DNA of 19,772 nucleotides from Pseudomonadota bacterium. GTDB taxonomy: Bacteria; Pseudomonadota; Alphaproteobacteria; Sphingomonadales; Sphingomonadaceae. Below, piece by piece: positions 1 to 6,384 of the stretch. Below the pieces are notes generated by a model. The model did no database searches. It had not been told where the DNA came from and saw only the letters and a program-made list of their open reading frames with translations. The stretch is from positions 1-19,772 of the forward strand of contig JAEZFL010000099.1 of NCBI GenBank assembly GCA_023417515.1, in the 5' to 3' direction. Made by a program: the position numbers and the translations under genes. How positions within the stretch are numbered: the first letter of the stretch is position 1; each line of letters begins with the position of its first letter.

Positions 1-31
1 GGCGGCATGTGGCCGCCCTCGTCTATCGCCG

Positions 32-559
32 CTACAGCCGACCGGCCTTGAACTCCGACCAAGACTCGAATGCGTTTCGCTGGCCCAAGTCTGAGGCGAG
101 ATCGCGCTCCATGCCGGCCCATCCGAAGCGAGTCAGCCGTCGAGGAAGGACGATACCATGGACATGGGCGGGATTGTCGCTGGCCGCCAAGTAGGGGGCG
201 TGCAATATCGCGATAACCGGCACCCCGCGCCCGGTGACATAGAACTCCCTCAGCCACTGTCTGGCGACCTCGAAGGGATGATGGACGTTGAAGATGTTCG
301 GTCCGAACCTCAGTGTCACCTGCGCGAACGCCGTGACCTCGTCTTCGGGCAGCGTCTCTTCAAAACGCCGCATCAGGAAGTCCGGATCAGTATATTCCTG
401 ATGGGCATCGGACGTGGGAAGAACCTCGACACGCGCCCCGGTGTCTCCATCCGCCTCCGCGCCCGCCGGGTGGCGCTTCTTGGCAAGCCGGGGAAATAGG
501 CTCTCGCGCGGGCCCTTGCCGCTGGCCCAGTAGAAGCGGGCGTAGCTGAAGTCCGGCAT
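32..559 (-). CDS. MobA/MobL-relaxase-like protein, short (175 aa)
   Basis: I cannot assign a firm function. The C-terminal half carries a pattern that resembles the MobA/MobL relaxase core: a short hydrophobic strand ending in His-Ala-Pro (LHAP), then NPAHVHG with two histidines two residues apart, then an Arg-rich stretch and a Trp/Gly-containing helix. In MobA/MobL such His pairs bind the metal for DNA nicking. The protein is much shorter than full relaxases and lacks a helicase or primase part, so it may be a remnant or a distinct small family. The ATG start has an excellent Shine-Dalgarno sequence (GGAGG six bases upstream). An ORF in another frame with good codon use overlaps its 5' end (see 560-672), so the true N-terminus may lie further upstream. 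Function by resemblance only; the coding call itself is reasonably secure. Confidence 0.6.
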   Translation of the reverse strand: MPDFSYARFYWASGKGPRESLFPRLAKKRHPAGAEADGDTGARVEVLPTSDAHQEYTDPDFLMRRFEETLPEDEVTAFAQVTLRFGPNIFNVHHPFEVARQWLREFYVTGRGVPVIAILHAPYLAASDNPAHVHGIVLPRRLTRFGWAGMERDLASDLGQRNAFESWSEFKAGRL

Positions 560-672
560 CTGCCCCCTCCATCGAAGGCCTTGAGCTCACGCTGCTCCGG
601 CGTCGCAACGCCCGGATCAGCGGCGCCCGCCTTCGCGCGCCGGGTCGGGGCCTTCTTCGTCTTCTTCGTCGC
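560..672 (-). other. Probable out-of-frame 5' part of the MobL-like gene
   Basis: An ATG at 672 preceded by AGGGGTGG opens a frame starting MATKKTKKAPTRRAKAG, a Lys/Arg-rich leader with strong GC-rich third positions. The frame formally continues to a stop at 373, but after about 38 codons, at the GGAGGGGGC tract (C5 run at 563-567 on the plus strand), its codon use and composition collapse into an Arg/Ser-rich shadow of the downstream gene. One extra G in this run would fuse the leader directly onto the frame of the 32-559 gene. Readings are a mutational frameshift, a sequencing or assembly homopolymer error, or two genuinely separate overlapping genes, the second with its own Shine-Dalgarno sequence. 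Confidence 0.4.
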
Positions 673-766
673 CATCAGAACCACCCCTGGACTGCCACGG
701 AGAGGAACTCCCTCGCATGGGCGAGTAGATGGCGCCGCGACGCTTCGTGTTGGGGATAGCGGTCAT
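617..766 (-). CDS. Possible small basic/acidic ORF (49 aa)
   Basis: An ATG at 766 follows AAGGAG at eight bases, one of the best ribosome binding sites in the window. It opens a 49-codon frame beginning MTAIPNTKRRGAIYSPM. The start looks protein-like; the remainder, with a run of acidic residues, is the shadow of the Lys-rich frame starting at 672. The N-terminal motif KRRGAIY is vaguely like the first strand of some tyrosine recombinases, but nothing else supports that. It may be a genuine small protein, or the surviving 5' end of a gene truncated near codon 17. Confidence 0.3.
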   Translation of the reverse strand: MTAIPNTKRRGAIYSPMRGSSSPWQSRGGSDGDEEDEEGPDPAREGGRR

Positions 767-814
767 TGATCGATCTCCTTCCCACGGCCGTTGGGTACAG
801 CCCGCAGGTACAAT

Positions 815-834
815 GACTGGCCCGAGGGCCAGTC
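815..834. repeat. Perfect 9-bp inverted repeat 3' of tRNA-Gln
   Basis: GACTGGCCC and GGGCCAGTC are separated by two bases. The palindrome lies 46 bases beyond the CCA end of tRNA-Gln in the direction of tRNA transcription. No T-tract follows, so it is not a textbook intrinsic terminator. It could fold in the tRNA trailer, or be a recombinase or regulator site. Confidence 0.5.
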
Positions 835-879
835 TGGGACGGAGAAGTCAGCTCGATCTCAATGACTTAGAGGAGATGT

Positions 880-954
880 TGGCTGGGGCGGCAGGATTCG
901 AACCTGCGAATGCCGGTACCAAAAACCGGTGCCTTACCACTTGGCGACGCCCCA
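880..954 (-). tRNA. tRNA-Gln (anticodon TTG)
   Basis: The minus strand reads TGGGGCG at the 5' end (954-948), which pairs over all seven positions with CGCCCCA (890-884). The T-arm reads GGTTCGAATCC. The anticodon loop TTTTTGG sits on a CCGG/CCGG-type stem, giving anticodon TTG, which decodes CAA (and CAG by wobble). The discriminator base is G (883), as expected for glutamine tRNAs, and CCA is encoded (882-880). It stands alone, with amaB upstream and accessory-looking DNA downstream. Confidence 0.97.
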
Positions 955-966
955 GCAGCGCGGAGC

Positions 967-1007
967 GGTTGCAAAGGCAGGTGAGCGCACCTGCAAGCCT
1001 GGCAACC
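967..1007 (-). terminator. Nested hairpin between amaB and tRNA-Gln
   Basis: An inner stem GCAGGTG/CACCTGC (977-983 and 988-994, four-base loop) sits inside an outer GGTTGC/GCAACC pair (967-972 and 1002-1007). It lies about 55 bases past the amaB stop. The inner stem is followed on the minus strand only by CTTT, so termination is plausible but weak. It may also separate amaB transcription from the tRNA. Confidence 0.4.
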
Positions 1008-1059
1008 GCGGCCTCGATGAAGCCGGAAGGCGGGCCTTATAGCCGCCCCGCGGCCAGCC

Positions 1060-2583
1060 TCAAGCGCCGGGTTTGCCGATCTGGAAGTCGATCCCCTGGG
1101 CAAGCGGCAGGTCGCGGCCGTAATTGATCGTGTTGGTGGCGCGGCGCATATAGGCGCGCCACGCGTCCGAGCCGCTCTCGCGGCCGCCGCCGGTCTCCTT
1201 CTCGCCGCCGAAGGCGCCGCCGATCTCGGCGCCGGACGGGCCGATATTGACGTTGACGATGCCGCAATCCGAGCCGGCGGCGGACATGAACCGCTCCGCC
1301 TCGCGCAGGTCGGTGGTGAATATCGACGAGGAAAGGCCGTGACGGGCAGTGTTGTGCAGGGCGATCGCCTCGTCGAGGTCGGTGTAGCGGCACACGTAGA
1401 GGATCGGCGCGAAGGTCTCGCGCAGCATGATCTCGGCCTGCCCGCTCATCTCGACCAGCGCCGGGCGCGCATACCAGGCGTCGGGGAAATCCTGGCCATG
1501 GAGCCGCTCGCCGCCATGGACATTGCCGTCCATCCGTGCGGCTTCGAGGGCCCGCTGCATGGCGGCCAGGGCTTCGCCGTCGATCAGTGGGCCGACGAGC
1601 GTGCCATCCTCCAGCGGATTGCCCACGGTCACCTGGTTCCAGATGTCGACGAGGCGCGGCACGAGGAGGTCGTAGACGCTGTCGTGGACGAAAAGGCGGC
1701 GGAGCGTCGTGCAGCGTTGGCCTGCAGTGCCGACCGCCGCGAAGGCGATTGCGCGTGTCGCGAGATCGAGATCGGCCGAGGGGCACACGATCATCGCATT
1801 GTTGCCGCCGAGCTCAAGCAGCGAACGGCCGAAGCGGGCGGCGACGCGCGGCCCGACCTCGCGGCCCATTCGGGTCGAGCCGGTCGCCGAGACGAGCGCC
1901 ACGCGCGGGTGGTCGACCAGCGCCTCGCCGGTCTCGCGGCCGCCGGGCGTCACCGCGACCAGAGATCGCGGTGAATCGCCAAACCGCTCTTCCGCACGCT
2001 GGAACAGTTTCCATGCCGCAATTGCAGTCAGGGGCGTCTTTTCGGAGGGCTTCCACACCACGCTGTTGCCGCACACAAGAGCGAGCGCCGCATTCCACGC
2101 CCACACCGCAACCGGGAAGTTGAAGGCGCTGATCACCCCGACCACACCGAGCGGGTGCCACGTCTCCATCATGCGGTGGCTCGGCCGCTCGGTGGCAATG
2201 GTGAGGCCGTAGAGCTGGCGCGAGAGACCGACGGCGAAGTCGCAGATGTCGATCATCTCCTGGACCTCGCCCAGCCCCTCGGCGAGAATCTTGCCGCATT
2301 CGAGGCTCACGAGCCGCCCGAGCGGCTCCTTGTGCCTGCGCAACTCCTCCCCGAAGAGACGGACCAGTTCGCCGCGCCGGGGCGGAGGGACGTGCCGCCA
2401 CTCGAAAAAGGCTTCCTGCGCGCGCTCGACCGCCGCGTGCACCTGCTCCGCGTCATAATGGACGCAGCGGCCGATCTCCTGGCCGTCGATCGGCGATTTC
2501 ACCGCGTGATCGCCGATGATCGGTGCGGCGATCTCGAGCGTCTCAAACAGCCGCCGGACCTCCTCGGCGGAGGAGAAGCTCAT
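1060..2583 (-). CDS. amaB: ALDH7-family dehydrogenase (aminoadipate semialdehyde / piperideine-6-carboxylate dehydrogenase)
   Basis: This is an NAD(P)+-dependent aldehyde dehydrogenase of 507 aa, the usual length for the antiquitin (ALDH7) group. That group oxidises L-2-aminoadipate 6-semialdehyde, in equilibrium with piperideine-6-carboxylate, to 2-aminoadipate in lysine or pipecolate breakdown. Visible residues are Asn155 in SAFNFP, Lys178 in VWKPSEK, the base Glu257 in ELGGNN and the nucleophile Cys291 in GTAGQRCTT. The C-terminal stretch with GAEIGGAFGGEKETGGG is characteristic of ALDH7. I chose the ATG at 2583, four bases after the ilvE stop, over a TTG at 2604 that would lie inside ilvE. 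The tight spacing implies cotranscription with ilvE. A role in lysine catabolism is inferred from family; other semialdehydes are possible. Confidence 0.88.
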   Translation of the reverse strand: MSFSSAEEVRRLFETLEIAAPIIGDHAVKSPIDGQEIGRCVHYDAEQVHAAVERAQEAFFEWRHVPPPRRGELVRLFGEELRRHKEPLGRLVSLECGKILAEGLGEVQEMIDICDFAVGLSRQLYGLTIATERPSHRMMETWHPLGVVGVISAFNFPVAVWAWNAALALVCGNSVVWKPSEKTPLTAIAAWKLFQRAEERFGDSPRSLVAVTPGGRETGEALVDHPRVALVSATGSTRMGREVGPRVAARFGRSLLELGGNNAMIVCPSADLDLATRAIAFAAVGTAGQRCTTLRRLFVHDSVYDLLVPRLVDIWNQVTVGNPLEDGTLVGPLIDGEALAAMQRALEAARMDGNVHGGERLHGQDFPDAWYARPALVEMSGQAEIMLRETFAPILYVCRYTDLDEAIALHNTARHGLSSSIFTTDLREAERFMSAAGSDCGIVNVNIGPSGAEIGGAFGGEKETGGGRESGSDAWRAYMRRATNTINYGRDLPLAQGIDFQIGKPGA

Positions 2584-2587
2584 GGGA

Positions 2588-3694
2588 TCAGACGACCTGC
2601 TCAACCCAATTATACGGATCGGGCGCGCGGCCGCGCTGGATGTCGACCAGGGCGCTGCGCAGGCGCTGGGTGAGCGGACCGGTCGACTGGCTGCCGATGA
2701 CGAAGCCGCCGTCGGCGCCGCGCACGCTGCCGATCGCGGTGACCACCGCGGCGGTGCCGCAGGCGAACGATTCGGTGAGTCGGCCGCTCTCGGCGTCGGC
2801 CCGCCACTGGTCGATCGAATAGGGCTCCTCGCGCACCGTCAGCCCCATGTCGCGGGCGAGGCGAAGAATGGAATCGCGGGTGATTCCGGCGAGGATCGTG
2901 CCGCCGAGCGGCGGGGTCTGGATCGAGCCGTCGTCGAACACGAAGAAGATGTTCATTCCGCCCAGCTCCTCGATCCAGCGGCGCTCGATCGCGTCGAGAA
3001 AGACGACCTGGTCGCACCCCTGGCGGATCGCCTCCGCCTGGGCGACGAGGCTGGCGGCATAATTGCCGCCGCACTTGGCGGCGCCGGTGCCGCCGGGGGC
3101 GGCGCGGATATAGTCGCGGGTCACCCACAGCGAGATGGCCGGAGCCTCGCCCTTGAAATAGGGGCCCACCGAGGAGGCGATCACCGCATAGAGATATTCG
3201 TCGGCCGGTTTCACGCCGAGGAAGACCTCGCTCGCGAACATGAAGGGGCGCAGGTAGAGCGCGCCGTCCGGCCCATCGGGGATCCAGTCCTTCTCGCTTC
3301 GGACGAGCGCGCGGATCGATTCCAGGAACAGGTCCTCGGGAAGGTCCGGCATCGCCATCCGCCGCGCGGACTCGCTGAATCGGCGGGCATTGGCCTGGGG
3401 CCGGAACAACGCTGCGCCCCCATTCGGGCGCGAATAGGCCTTCATGCCCTCGAATATCTCCTGGGCATAATGGAGGACCGAGGAGGCGGTCTCCATCTGA
3501 AGCGGACGGCGCGCAGTGATCCTGGCGTCGTGCCAGCCCTTGTCCCGCGAGTAACGGATCAGCGCCATGTGATCGGTGAACACCCGGCCGAAGCCGGGGC
3601 TGACGAGCTGGCGGCTGCGCTCGTCCGCGGGAATCGGGCTGTCGCTCGGCTCGAAAGTGAAAGCGGAGGAAGGGGCGTCAGCCAGCATGAACAT
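2588..3694 (-). CDS. ilvE: Branched-chain-amino-acid aminotransferase
   Basis: This is a PLP-dependent fold-type IV transaminase that interconverts Leu, Ile and Val with their 2-oxo acids using glutamate/2-oxoglutarate, in the cytosol. The 368-aa protein is of the longer BCAT type. The Schiff-base lysine is Lys207 in GAAKCGGNYAAS. Other family marks are HYAQEIFEGMKAY (residues 75-87), the YLRPFMFASE stretch near 147-156, and EELGGMNIFFV after the lysine. Start ATG at 3694; a second ATG at 3688 would lose two residues and cannot be excluded. It is first in an apparent ilvE-amaB operon (four-base gap). A palindromic element at 3827-3908 separates it from proC upstream. Confidence 0.95.
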   Translation of the reverse strand: MFMLADAPSSAFTFEPSDSPIPADERSRQLVSPGFGRVFTDHMALIRYSRDKGWHDARITARRPLQMETASSVLHYAQEIFEGMKAYSRPNGGAALFRPQANARRFSESARRMAMPDLPEDLFLESIRALVRSEKDWIPDGPDGALYLRPFMFASEVFLGVKPADEYLYAVIASSVGPYFKGEAPAISLWVTRDYIRAAPGGTGAAKCGGNYAASLVAQAEAIRQGCDQVVFLDAIERRWIEELGGMNIFFVFDDGSIQTPPLGGTILAGITRDSILRLARDMGLTVREEPYSIDQWRADAESGRLTESFACGTAAVVTAIGSVRGADGGFVIGSQSTGPLTQRLRSALVDIQRGRAPDPYNWVEQVV

Positions 3695-3745
3695 TTCCCG
3701 GGCTCCGGAGCGTCCGATCGGGACGGGTGCGACACGAAGGGTTCG

Positions 3746-3774
3746 GATTGGCCCCGGGAGGCCCCGAGGTCAAG
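3746..3774 (-). promoter_or_regulatory. Candidate promoter for ilvE-amaB
   Basis: The minus strand carries CTTGACC (-35 TTGACC at 3774-3769), a form common in alphaproteobacterial promoters, then 17 bases and CAATCC at 3751-3746. The -10 is poor, so this is tentative. Transcription would start about 40-45 bases before the ilvE ATG. Confidence 0.25.
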
Positions 3775-3826
3775 TTTTGGGGGTCTGACGAGGCCCGAAG
3801 TTGGACGGCCCGTCGCGGCGCCAAAC

Positions 3827-3908
3827 GTCACCCTGAACTTGTTTCAGGGTCCATTTCTCCGCTTGCCTGGACGCCCGCGGATGGATGCTGAAACAAGTTC
3901 AGCATGAC
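3827..3908. repeat. 82-bp paired-hairpin element, GTCA...TGAC ends
   Basis: The layout is GTCA, a hairpin (CCCTGAA / TTCAGGG, five-base loop), TCCA, 28 bases, TGGA, a second hairpin (TGCTGAA / TTCAGCA), TGAC. The two halves are inverted copies of each other over about 22 bases with two mismatches. It fills the gap between proC and ilvE and could end proC transcripts. The same frame with a different stem occurs at 18167-18247. Confidence 0.85.
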
Positions 3909-3917
3909 GGAGTGGGC

Positions 3918-4727
3918 TTAGTCTTTGCGCGCTTCCTCGCCCATTTCGCGGCTTCGGCGGACTGCAGCTTCGAGCGTCGCGTGGACAAGCTGATCGAGAT
4001 TCTCGTCGCTGTCGAGCACGTCGAGGCCCTTGCGGGTCATCCCGCCGGGGCTGGCGACCCGTTCGGCGAGCTGGCGGGGAGTCTCGTCCGAATTCGAGGC
4101 AAGCGCTGCGGCGCCCTCGACCGTGGCCAGCGCCAGGCGCCGCGCCTGATCCCCGGGCAGGCCGAGCGCGGCCGCGCCGGCGGCAAGCGCGTCGATGAAG
4201 CGGAAGACGAAGGCCGGCCCGCTTGCCGTGAGCGCTGCGACGACGTCGAACAGGCCCTCGTCCTCGATCCACTCGACCTGACCGAGCGCGGCCATCAGCC
4301 GCTCCGCGAGGGCGCGGTCCTGCCCTGCCCCGCCCTCGGCATGAAGCGACGTCGCGCCCTTGCGCAGCGCTGCCGGGGTGTTGGGCATGGTGCGGACGAT
4401 CGTGCGCGGGCCGGAAAAGCGGGCGCGGAGCGAAGCCTGCTCGACGCCCGCGAGGATGGAGATGAGGAGGGCGCTACCTTCAAGGGCTGGGGCCAGGTCG
4501 GGCGCGACGTCGTCGAGCTTCTGCGGCTTCACGCCGAGCATGCCCACCACGGGGCGCTCATCGAGCGGGAGATGGGTCAGCACCCGCACCCCCTCCGCAA
4601 CAGGCTTGCCGCTGGGCCGAATGACCGTGACCTGCGCCGGATCCATGCCGGCGTCGAGCCAGCCGCGAAGCATCGCTCCAGCCATGTTGCCGCAGCCGAT
4701 CAGCCAGAACGGGCCGGGGAGTTCCAA
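3918..4727 (-). CDS. proC: Pyrroline-5-carboxylate reductase
   Basis: This enzyme catalyses the last step of proline synthesis, NAD(P)H-dependent reduction of 1-pyrroline-5-carboxylate to L-proline, in the cytosol. An N-terminal Rossmann motif (WLIGCGNMAGAM, about residues 8-19) is followed by VKPQ, MPNTPA and the C-terminal helical dimer domain with TASGPAFVF and the signature PGGMTRKGLDVL. I place the start at a TTG (4727), six bases after GGGAGGA, which gives 269 aa, the family's normal length. A longer reading from an ATG at 4805 runs through a palindromic repeat and adds residues absent from the family. The Shine-Dalgarno sequence is the terminal part of that repeat. There is no other close gene; ilvE lies downstream past another repeat. 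Confidence 0.93.
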   Translation of the reverse strand: MELPGPFWLIGCGNMAGAMLRGWLDAGMDPAQVTVIRPSGKPVAEGVRVLTHLPLDERPVVGMLGVKPQKLDDVAPDLAPALEGSALLISILAGVEQASLRARFSGPRTIVRTMPNTPAALRKGATSLHAEGGAGQDRALAERLMAALGQVEWIEDEGLFDVVAALTASGPAFVFRFIDALAAGAAALGLPGDQARRLALATVEGAAALASNSDETPRQLAERVASPGGMTRKGLDVLDSDENLDQLVHATLEAAVRRSREMGEEARKD

Positions 4728-4733
4728 ATCAAA

Positions 4734-4866
4734 TCCTCCCTGTCGCCGAAGGCGATGGGGAGGGGGACCGGCGAAGCCGTTGGAGGGGCCTTCGCGCGGC
4801 CCCAACCAGCCCCTCCACCATCCTTCGGATGGTCCCCCTCCCCATCCGCTACGCGGACAGGGAGGA
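4734..4866. repeat. 133-bp complex palindromic element upstream of proC
   Basis: Two imperfect inverted arms of about 57 bases (4734-4790 and 4809-4866) begin and end with TCCTCCCTGTC / GACAGGGAGGA. Each arm holds further small stems: TCGCC-GAA-GGCGA and CGGC-GAA-GCCG on the left, CCATCC-TTC-GGATGG on the right. The centre is GGGGCC-N7-GGCCCC (4785-4803). It fills the space between the YbjN-domain gene and proC, and its proC-side end supplies GGGAGGA as the proC ribosome binding site. Confidence 0.85.
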
Positions 4867-4874
4867 AGTAGAGG

Positions 4875-5384
4875 TTACGCCTCGCCCTGGGTCTCGATGA
4901 GGGCCGCGGCGATGGCTTCCTGGGGGGTCTTGTCGGCCCACAGGACGAACTGGAAGACCGGGTAGAAGCGCTCGCATTCCTCGATCGCCGCCTCGACCAG
5001 CGTCTCGGCCTGCTGCAGGCTCAGCGCCCCGCCATTGTCGCCGTCGAGCAGCGCCGCGTGGCGGAACAGCACCAGCCCAGAGCTCGACCAAAGCTCGAAA
5101 TGCCCCAGCCACAATTGCTCGTTGATCAGGCCGATCGTCTCGTAGACCGCGGCGCGCTTCTCGCCCGACACGCGGATGTCGGGCAGCGCCAGGAACTGGA
5201 GAACCTGGTCCTCCTCGCGCCAGATGCCGCGAAGCTCATACTGGCTCCAGCTGCCCTGGAAGCTCGACACGATCTCGTCATCGCCCGTGCGCTCGCAAGC
5301 CCAGCCGAGGGCGGTGAAATAATGTTCCAGCATGTCGATCGGCGCGGTTGCGTCGCGCTCGACGTCATATTCATCAATGTTCAT
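4875..5384 (-). CDS. YbjN domain-containing protein
   Basis: This 169-aa soluble protein of the YbjN (type III secretion chaperone-like fold) family has no enzymatic motif that I can see. It contains the alternating strand-helix pattern typical of the family: an N-terminal helix (IDMLEHYFTALGW), an acidic strand region with SSFQGSWSQYELRGIW, the LQFLALPDIRV strand, and a long helix ending in ECERFYPVFQFVLW. In alphaproteobacteria, genes of this family are often found beside proC, as here. The biochemical role is unknown; the E. coli namesake is linked to stress and motility regulation. Start ATG at 5384; the ribosome binding site is weak and there is a nested hairpin 15-70 bases upstream. Confidence 0.85.
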   Translation of the reverse strand: MNIDEYDVERDATAPIDMLEHYFTALGWACERTGDDEIVSSFQGSWSQYELRGIWREEDQVLQFLALPDIRVSGEKRAAVYETIGLINEQLWLGHFELWSSSGLVLFRHAALLDGDNGGALSLQQAETLVEAAIEECERFYPVFQFVLWADKTPQEAIAAALIETQGEA

Positions 5385-5398
5385 GTAAAGCCGGTCCT

Positions 5399-5456
5399 GC
5401 CCCTGCTTTGTTCCACCGGGAATCTACCGGTGGCTCATTAATCCGCAAGCAGGGGC
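5399..5456. repeat. Nested stem-loop upstream of the YbjN-domain gene
   Basis: The outer arms GCCCCTGCTT (5399-5408) and AAGCAGGGGC (5447-5456) are perfect over ten bases. They enclose CCACCGG (5413-5419) and CCGGTGG (5427-5433) with a seven-base loop. The structure would sit in the 5' leader of the YbjN-domain gene or end the tspO-ubiK transcript; no T-tract follows. Confidence 0.6.
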
Positions 5457-5503
5457 AAAGGCTCCGCGGGATAATTCTGTGGATTAGTTAAGCCGCGTGT
5501 AAC

Positions 5504-5782
5504 TTATGCTGGCTTGCCGAGGTCGGGCTTCGGCTTCTTCGCCTTGGCCGCTTCGAGCGCATCGATACGGGCGCGCAGCAGCTCGTTCTCCTCGCGCGCG
5601 GCGATCGCCATCGCCTTCACCGCCTCGAATTCGTCGCGGCTGACGAAGTCCATGCCGCCGACCCATTCCTTCATCCGCTCGGAGAAGCCGGCCTGGGCTT
5701 CGCGGGTCATGCCGGCGACGGTCCCGGCCGCGCCGTTCATCACTCGAACCAGGTCGTCAAAGAAACGGTTTTCGGACTGCAC
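5504..5782 (-). CDS. ubiK: Accessory factor UbiK-family protein
   Basis: This 92-aa protein is of the YqiC/UbiK family, an accessory factor for aerobic ubiquinone biosynthesis that binds lipid and works with UbiJ-type partners. It shows the expected layout: an amphipathic N-terminal helix (ENRFFDDLVRVMNGAAGTV), a middle segment ending with the family-like MDFVSRDEFEAVKAMA (about residues 44-60), then a heptad-rich coiled coil (AREENELLRARIDALEA) and a Lys/Pro-rich tail. The start is a GTG at 5782, six bases after GAGAGGAA; an upstream reading to 5842 would overlap tspO and add a non-family N-terminus. It follows tspO by 19 bases, so they are probably cotranscribed. The gene symbol is by family resemblance. 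Confidence 0.82.
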   Translation of the reverse strand: MQSENRFFDDLVRVMNGAAGTVAGMTREAQAGFSERMKEWVGGMDFVSRDEFEAVKAMAIAAREENELLRARIDALEAAKAKKPKPDLGKPA

Positions 5783-5801
5783 GTGTCGTTCCTCTCGAAA
5801 G

Positions 5802-6326
5802 CTAATCGAGCGAGATATCGGTGCTCGAGGCTTCAGGCGCAACCTTGGACGCGTCCGGATTAAGGGCCATCACCTGGTAGTTGAGCGCGAAGGCGAAGCA
5901 GAGCCAGCCGAGATAGGGCAGCAGAAGCAGTGCGGCCGCCTTGTGGATCCGGCCCGCCAGCGGGATCAGGACCAGCGTCATGACGATCATGATCCCGATC
6001 AACGCAAGGCCCGCCTCGACCTGGCGCAGGCCGAAGAAGACCGGCGACCAGCTATAGTTGATCGCGAGCTGCACGAGGAACAGGCCCAAGACCGCCCCGC
6101 GCCGAGGTGCGCCACGCGCTTGGATCAACAGCGCGAGCGAAAGCCCGAGGCAGATGTAGAGCGTCGTCCATGCAACCGGGAACGCCCAGCCGGGCGGCAT
6201 GAAGCTCGGCATCTCCAGCGTGCGAAACCAGGGATTCTCATCGCCGGAATTGGACAGCATGCCCGACAGGGTGCCGAGCAGCACCGTCGCCGGGACGGTG
6301 ATCAGAGCGATGCGCGGGAAAGACAT
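5802..6326 (-). CDS. tspO: TspO/MBR family membrane protein
   Basis: This 174-aa integral membrane protein has five predicted hydrophobic segments (about residues 4-24, 47-67, 78-96, 103-122 and 131-152), as in tryptophan-rich sensory proteins and the mitochondrial benzodiazepine receptor. Family marks are PWFRTLEMPSFMPPGW, with Pro and Trp residues around the porphyrin-binding pocket, and the NYSWSPVFFGLRQ loop. Bacterial TspO proteins bind or turn over porphyrins and modulate tetrapyrrole and stress responses. The ATG at 6326 follows GAGAGGG at a normal distance. ubiK is next in the transcript. The Asp/Ser-rich C-terminal tail after residue 155 is not typical and may be lineage-specific. 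Confidence 0.92.
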   Translation of the reverse strand: MSFPRIALITVPATVLLGTLSGMLSNSGDENPWFRTLEMPSFMPPGWAFPVAWTTLYICLGLSLALLIQARGAPRRGAVLGLFLVQLAINYSWSPVFFGLRQVEAGLALIGIMIVMTLVLIPLAGRIHKAAALLLLPYLGWLCFAFALNYQVMALNPDASKVAPEASSTDISLD

Positions 6327-6384
6327 TCGGGACGGCCCTCTCAGAAAGGAAACCAGCCAACGCGTTCCGCCTGATCTTGTGCCG

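Noticed and set aside
2584..2604. Longer amaB start at TTG 2604
   Set aside because: It lies inside ilvE and adds seven non-family residues; the ATG at 2583 is adjacent and sufficient.
4728..4805. N-terminal extension of ProC from an ATG at 4805
   Set aside because: It translates a palindromic repeat and adds residues absent from the family; the TTG at 4727 gives the normal 269-aa length with a good ribosome binding site.
5479..5487. TGTGGATTA, one mismatch from a DnaA box
   Set aside because: A single imperfect copy with no AT-rich unwinding region or further boxes; not an origin.
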